A stretch of DNA of 64,000 bases from Sanderia malayensis. Taxonomy: Eukaryota > Cnidaria > Scyphozoa > Semaeostomeae > Pelagiidae. The number at the start of each line of letters is the position of its first letter. The first letter of the stretch is position 1. The stretch covers positions 620,001 through 684,000 of the forward strand of contig RQOL01000024.1 of the NCBI GenBank assembly GCA_013076295.1, in the 5' to 3' direction. Below the pieces are notes generated by a model. It was not told where the DNA came from. It did no database searches and was given only the letters and a program-made list of their open reading frames with translations. Of the stretch, positions 60,533 to 64,000 are shown piece by piece. A program made the position numbers and the translations under genes.

Positions 60533-60544
60533 GTATTTATATAC
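60533..60544 (-). promoter_or_regulatory. Candidate TATA box of G5
   Basis: GTATATAAATAC on the minus strand, about 32 bp upstream of the conserved element and about 116 bp upstream of the ATG. If used, transcription would start near 60505, at the conserved element. Equivalent TATA boxes were not evident in the other copies. Confidence 0.4.
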
Positions 60545-61552
60545 AGACCTCATTTTGACATGTTTGACACGGACCAAAACTCCGCCACCTGAATGTGGCA
60601 ATTTAGCAACAATGAAGCTTCGACATAATTCGTAGCAACGTTTGGTGGTTAGATTGTTTTAGAAAAAATCTAAATTAACAGGTGTCCAATAAAGTACATC
60701 TATACATCATAAGACGGCTGTGTGTGTTAAATGTTTTCTACTCATAAGCCAAGTGAAGAATTAACTTATGTATTTTAATGTGACTTTAAGTTTCCAGTAG
60801 TAGTTGAACATGCTAACATAGAGCTTAAATTCCATGGTGTACAATATAAATTAAATAATAAATGTTTAGTATGTGTTGTTGCATTTGAAGAAAGTACAAC
60901 ATGATATAAATGACAGTTTTAGCATCATGTGTTGATTGATAATGTATTATAATCACGATGTTAAGTATTTTTTGGTTGCACAGCAATTTTTCCTATCAAA
61001 ATTTGTGAATCGAAACTTGCAAACTCATATTTAAAAACTTCACTAGTGGGTTTTCTCCCCTTGACGATTCGAGTACTGGGATAAGAAATTAAGCTTTGGA
61101 TTAATACTAATTACTTTAAGTTCTTTAAAAGCAGGTTGTTAAAGAACTGGTTTCTTAATGAAAAATAAGACAGTAGCTTGGAAGAATAATTTCGATCTCA
61201 TCTACCTGGTCCTTACTAATGTAGCTCGTTATATACAGAGAGATTCAGCTCACATGACACTCAACTTAAAATGCTTTGTACGTTCATTTTTTAGCAGTTC
61301 TTAGTCAGTCAGTCTCTACAACTTCTCAACTTCTTCTTATGGGAGGGGTCTTTGAAAAATATCTCTCAAAGAAAGTGTTTTACCAAAAAAAGCCCAATAT
61401 TCAAGTGAGGACATAACGAAAAGTTCATGTTTGCAAATAATCCTCCCGGAACTTATTTCAGGGGTAAAAGATAATTTATTTCGTGAGTGATTAATTCACT
61501 TACCAATAATCATATTTTCAACCTGCCTTTTTCTATGCAGATTAATCCCATT

Positions 61553-64000
61553 TTATGTACCTTGAAATCCCACTAAAGATGTGGGCTCGCATCCGAAAAG
61601 CTCCATTCGCATGCAGATGTAACCAGATTTCGAAACAGGGTAAACACGAATGACCCGAGCTCTGATTGGTGGCTCAAGTTTATTCTTGACAATGCCTCTT
61701 TGGTCGACATCATCATTACCATTGAAAAACTGAAAAAAATTTATCACATAAATATAAATTAAATTATGGCGAACCTGCCACGGCAAGTGTAAAGTGTTTT
61801 AAAGGTAGTCGACATTTTCATGCTCAATCAACAATATTCAAAATTTGAAATACAAAGCAGAGCTCAATCTTTCTCTGTATTCTTGATCAATTGCAAAAAA
61901 ATTACTTTCTGTACCACCCATCTTCCGTAAATTTTCCCTAAATCTTTATGAAACCGCTTCTAATGCTAGAATCGTGAAGATGGACACCGTTCGTTACACC
62001 AAGGCTCTCAAATATTGAAATCGTTCCGAGCAGCGAGTGTAAATATGTATACCGTAATGCTTCGATTAAACGTCCGGGGCGTTTATTAAACTTTTGATAT
62101 TTTAGGGGGCTTCTATTTGAGGGGGAGTTTAAAGGAAGGGGCGTTTATTAATAAACATCTAATGATGATCGCACTTAGCGTGAAGCTATGAGTAACAACT
62201 AAAAAAGTCTGGTTCCAGAAGTATAATTAAAAAGAACATCTAAATATCTAGTTCAAGATCATTATCAACACCATCTTCCACGATGATGTTAAAAAAGGAC
62301 CAGCATCGGTTCTGTGTGCTTCATATACACGCCCCTCTACAAGGGGGCATCTATTCGAGGGGGCGTTTAATAGAGGGGGGCTTTTATTGAAAAATTTTAA
62401 AATATGGGGCCTTCATTGGAGGGGGTGTTTAATTGAAGCATTGCGGTAGAGCTTTCCCCTGGACAGAAATTAAAACGCTTGCCGCGTAAAAAAATTTATG
62501 CTCCGGCCGATAGGTTGCAGATAGAAGCAAACAACGACACGTGCTGGCATCCAGTTAATTGGGTCGCTATGATAATAGTGGAGGGGGGGGGGTAGTTAGA
62601 GGTTAGTTTATTTATTCATTGTTCATACCTTCCTTGTACCGTTGCTGTTATTGATCGATGTGAATGTATTCAAGTCTTCTGAGCTGTATTCCATGCTATA
62701 TGTTGATGCCAGTCCCCCCTTATAACCAAAACTGGGGCGACCTTGTGTAGCTATGTCAGTAACAATTTTCAAAGTGAGAAGATCAACCTAAAAGTAGAAA
62801 AAGCAAACCAAACTAACATATTTTGTAAAAAAAACAGACAAAACTAATATATTTTGTATTGAAAACTCAGTATAAACTGAAAAACACATGAGAATGAATA
62901 TTTAATGGTTTGTTGCATTTTAATGTTTTCACAAGGGTCAAATTGCATACATTTGAATAATAAGTTTATATTAAAAAATTTCACACGTCCAAATAAAAGA
63001 TACTTTAAAGACATTAAAATTGCTGTGACTCAAGTTTAAAAAAGTAAAGTATTGGAATAAACAACCAATTCGAATAGATTAAGTTAGATAAAAGTAAAGG
63101 AAGAGTAGATCATAGGAATATGGATAAGATAAAAGTAAGGAAGACAGAAAAGGGAGAAATTTGCTTTTGCATCGTTAATGAAAACTGCCACTACAGCGAG
63201 GCTGAGTAAGTAAAATTTATAAAAGATCAATTAAAACATATATTGTATGGGCTCCATGACCTCACAGAGCAAGGGGTTTCAAACAAGTGAAGTAATGACC
63301 ATATTCACGTGGTATAAAAGAGACCAATTGAAAAAAGAAACTTGAATATGGACAATTGAATATACTGATGATAACAACAGAGAAAGATAAACTTTCAGGT
63401 TATTGATAATTCAAAAATGAATGTATGTGTAGCTACATACATTGGAATTTTACTTGTAACGCTAGGTATATTGGACGTGGGCACGGCAGAGGAACTATAA
63501 TTGAATACAAGAGGAATAGCGTAGAAAAAAACAGTGTCTTTTGAAGTATATACTCGCAAGATCGCTGGCTTTGGCAGCACCTTTGTTATGCGGAAATTCT
63601 GAGTGCCGAAATCAACTTCTTTGGTTGAGATTTACAAGAGAGTCCATCCCATAAAACAAAATGTTGCTTTAAACCCCAAATGAATGGAAAAAGGAAGGGA
63701 AATCCGAAATATGTTGAACATATTGGGTTGTTCAGAATCTAACTCAAAGTATGACAGGACACTAACAAATATATGGATGTAACAAATGCTTGATGCATTC
63801 AGGCTTGATTATTTTGCATATAATTGTGCAATTCTTAAGTCAGGGTGCGGCAGAATTTCTGACATAAAAAATGAATTAAGTCATCGTTAATAGATGTTGG
63901 TATTACCTGCAAGTATGGATTCGGGTCTGAAACACCACTGCACCATGTGGAGTAGTGATTAAGTCTTGCCATGCTAGGTAAGCGGTCTGTGTGAGTAGAG
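61553..64000 (-). CDS. G6: partial double-discoidin copy, runs off the right edge
   Basis: Three exons are visible: part of exon 8 (63907 to the edge, ...ARLNHYSTWCSGVSD... ending PYLQ), exon 9 (62629-62787, VDLLTLKIVTDIATQGRPSF ...) and exon 10 (61553-61729). Exon 10 reads FFNGNDDVDQRGIVKNKLEP and ends ICMRMELFGCEP plus a 9-residue tail TSLVGFQGT unlike the other copies. Phases fit the family. The cysteines of SxWC, ICMR and FGC are all present. Exons 1-7 must lie right of 64000. Confidence 0.75.
62052..62446. mobile_element. MITE with CCGTAATGCTTCGATTAAAC ends, TA duplication, G6 intron 9
   Basis: 395 bp, ends CCGTAATGCTTCGATTAAAC and the near complement of CCGCAATGCTTCAATTAAAC, flanked by TA on both sides. 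Subterminal GGGGCGTTTAT units repeat. Relative of the relic at 9509-9870. Confidence 0.75.

Larger units (their letters stand above)
60418..61552. other. Spacer between G5 and G6
   Basis: Upstream region of G5 and 3' flank of G6. It differs from the other spacers beyond the conserved promoter-proximal block. No gene supported. Confidence 0.45.

Overview
The window is eukaryotic: AT-rich, intron-rich, with short coding exons, GT/AG splice sites and many short inverted-repeat transposons. The domain repertoire (secreted PAN/apple plus coagulation-factor-5/8 type C, i.e. discoidin, proteins) together with Ngaro/PAT-like, Harbinger-like and Tc1-like repeats fits an invertebrate, most likely a cnidarian such as a coral or sea anemone. 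That taxonomic guess is inference; no single base pattern proves it.

The core is a tandem array, all on the minus strand, of one gene family. I call the copies G1 to G6 from left to right. Each full copy has ten coding exons: a 23-nt exon starting the signal peptide, a PAN/apple exon, a cysteine-rich exon, three exons for discoidin domain 1 (DS1), a 30-nt linker exon, and three exons for discoidin domain 2 (DS2). G1 (5696-14181), G3 (30879-40046) and G5 (52824-60417) read open through all ten exons with matching splice phases (477, 484 and 485 residues by my count). G2 (17033-25561) has exons 1-8 but has lost exons 9-10. G4 (44475-49466) has a 2-nt frameshift in its PAN exon. G6 (61553 to beyond the right edge) is partial. 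An orphan, stop-containing last exon at 28517-28672 marks a seventh, deleted copy. Intergenic DNA was duplicated along with the genes. An 18-nt element is conserved 62-94 nt upstream of the start codon in all five visible 5' ends.

Left of the array (1810-3229) lie the first two coding exons of an unrelated minus-strand gene, of unknown function, that runs off the left edge.

The introns are a transposon graveyard. G2 intron 6 holds a TIR element (17449-23340) that was itself invaded by a Ngaro/PAT-like tyrosine-recombinase retrotransposon (18347-22877) with apparently identical split direct repeats and damaged gag, RT and recombinase frames. G3 introns hold a large foldback element invaded by a Harbinger-like MITE, a TA-flanked MITE, another TTA-flanked MITE, a LINE fragment and a foldback element abutting a splice donor. 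Because the host genes are paralogues, several insertions can be compared directly with the empty site in a sister copy.

The family is probably secreted adhesion or lectin-like protein. Cysteine patterns differ in a coordinated way between DS1, DS2 and copies, and the PAN exon is far more uniform between copies than the discoidin exons, which suggests gene conversion.
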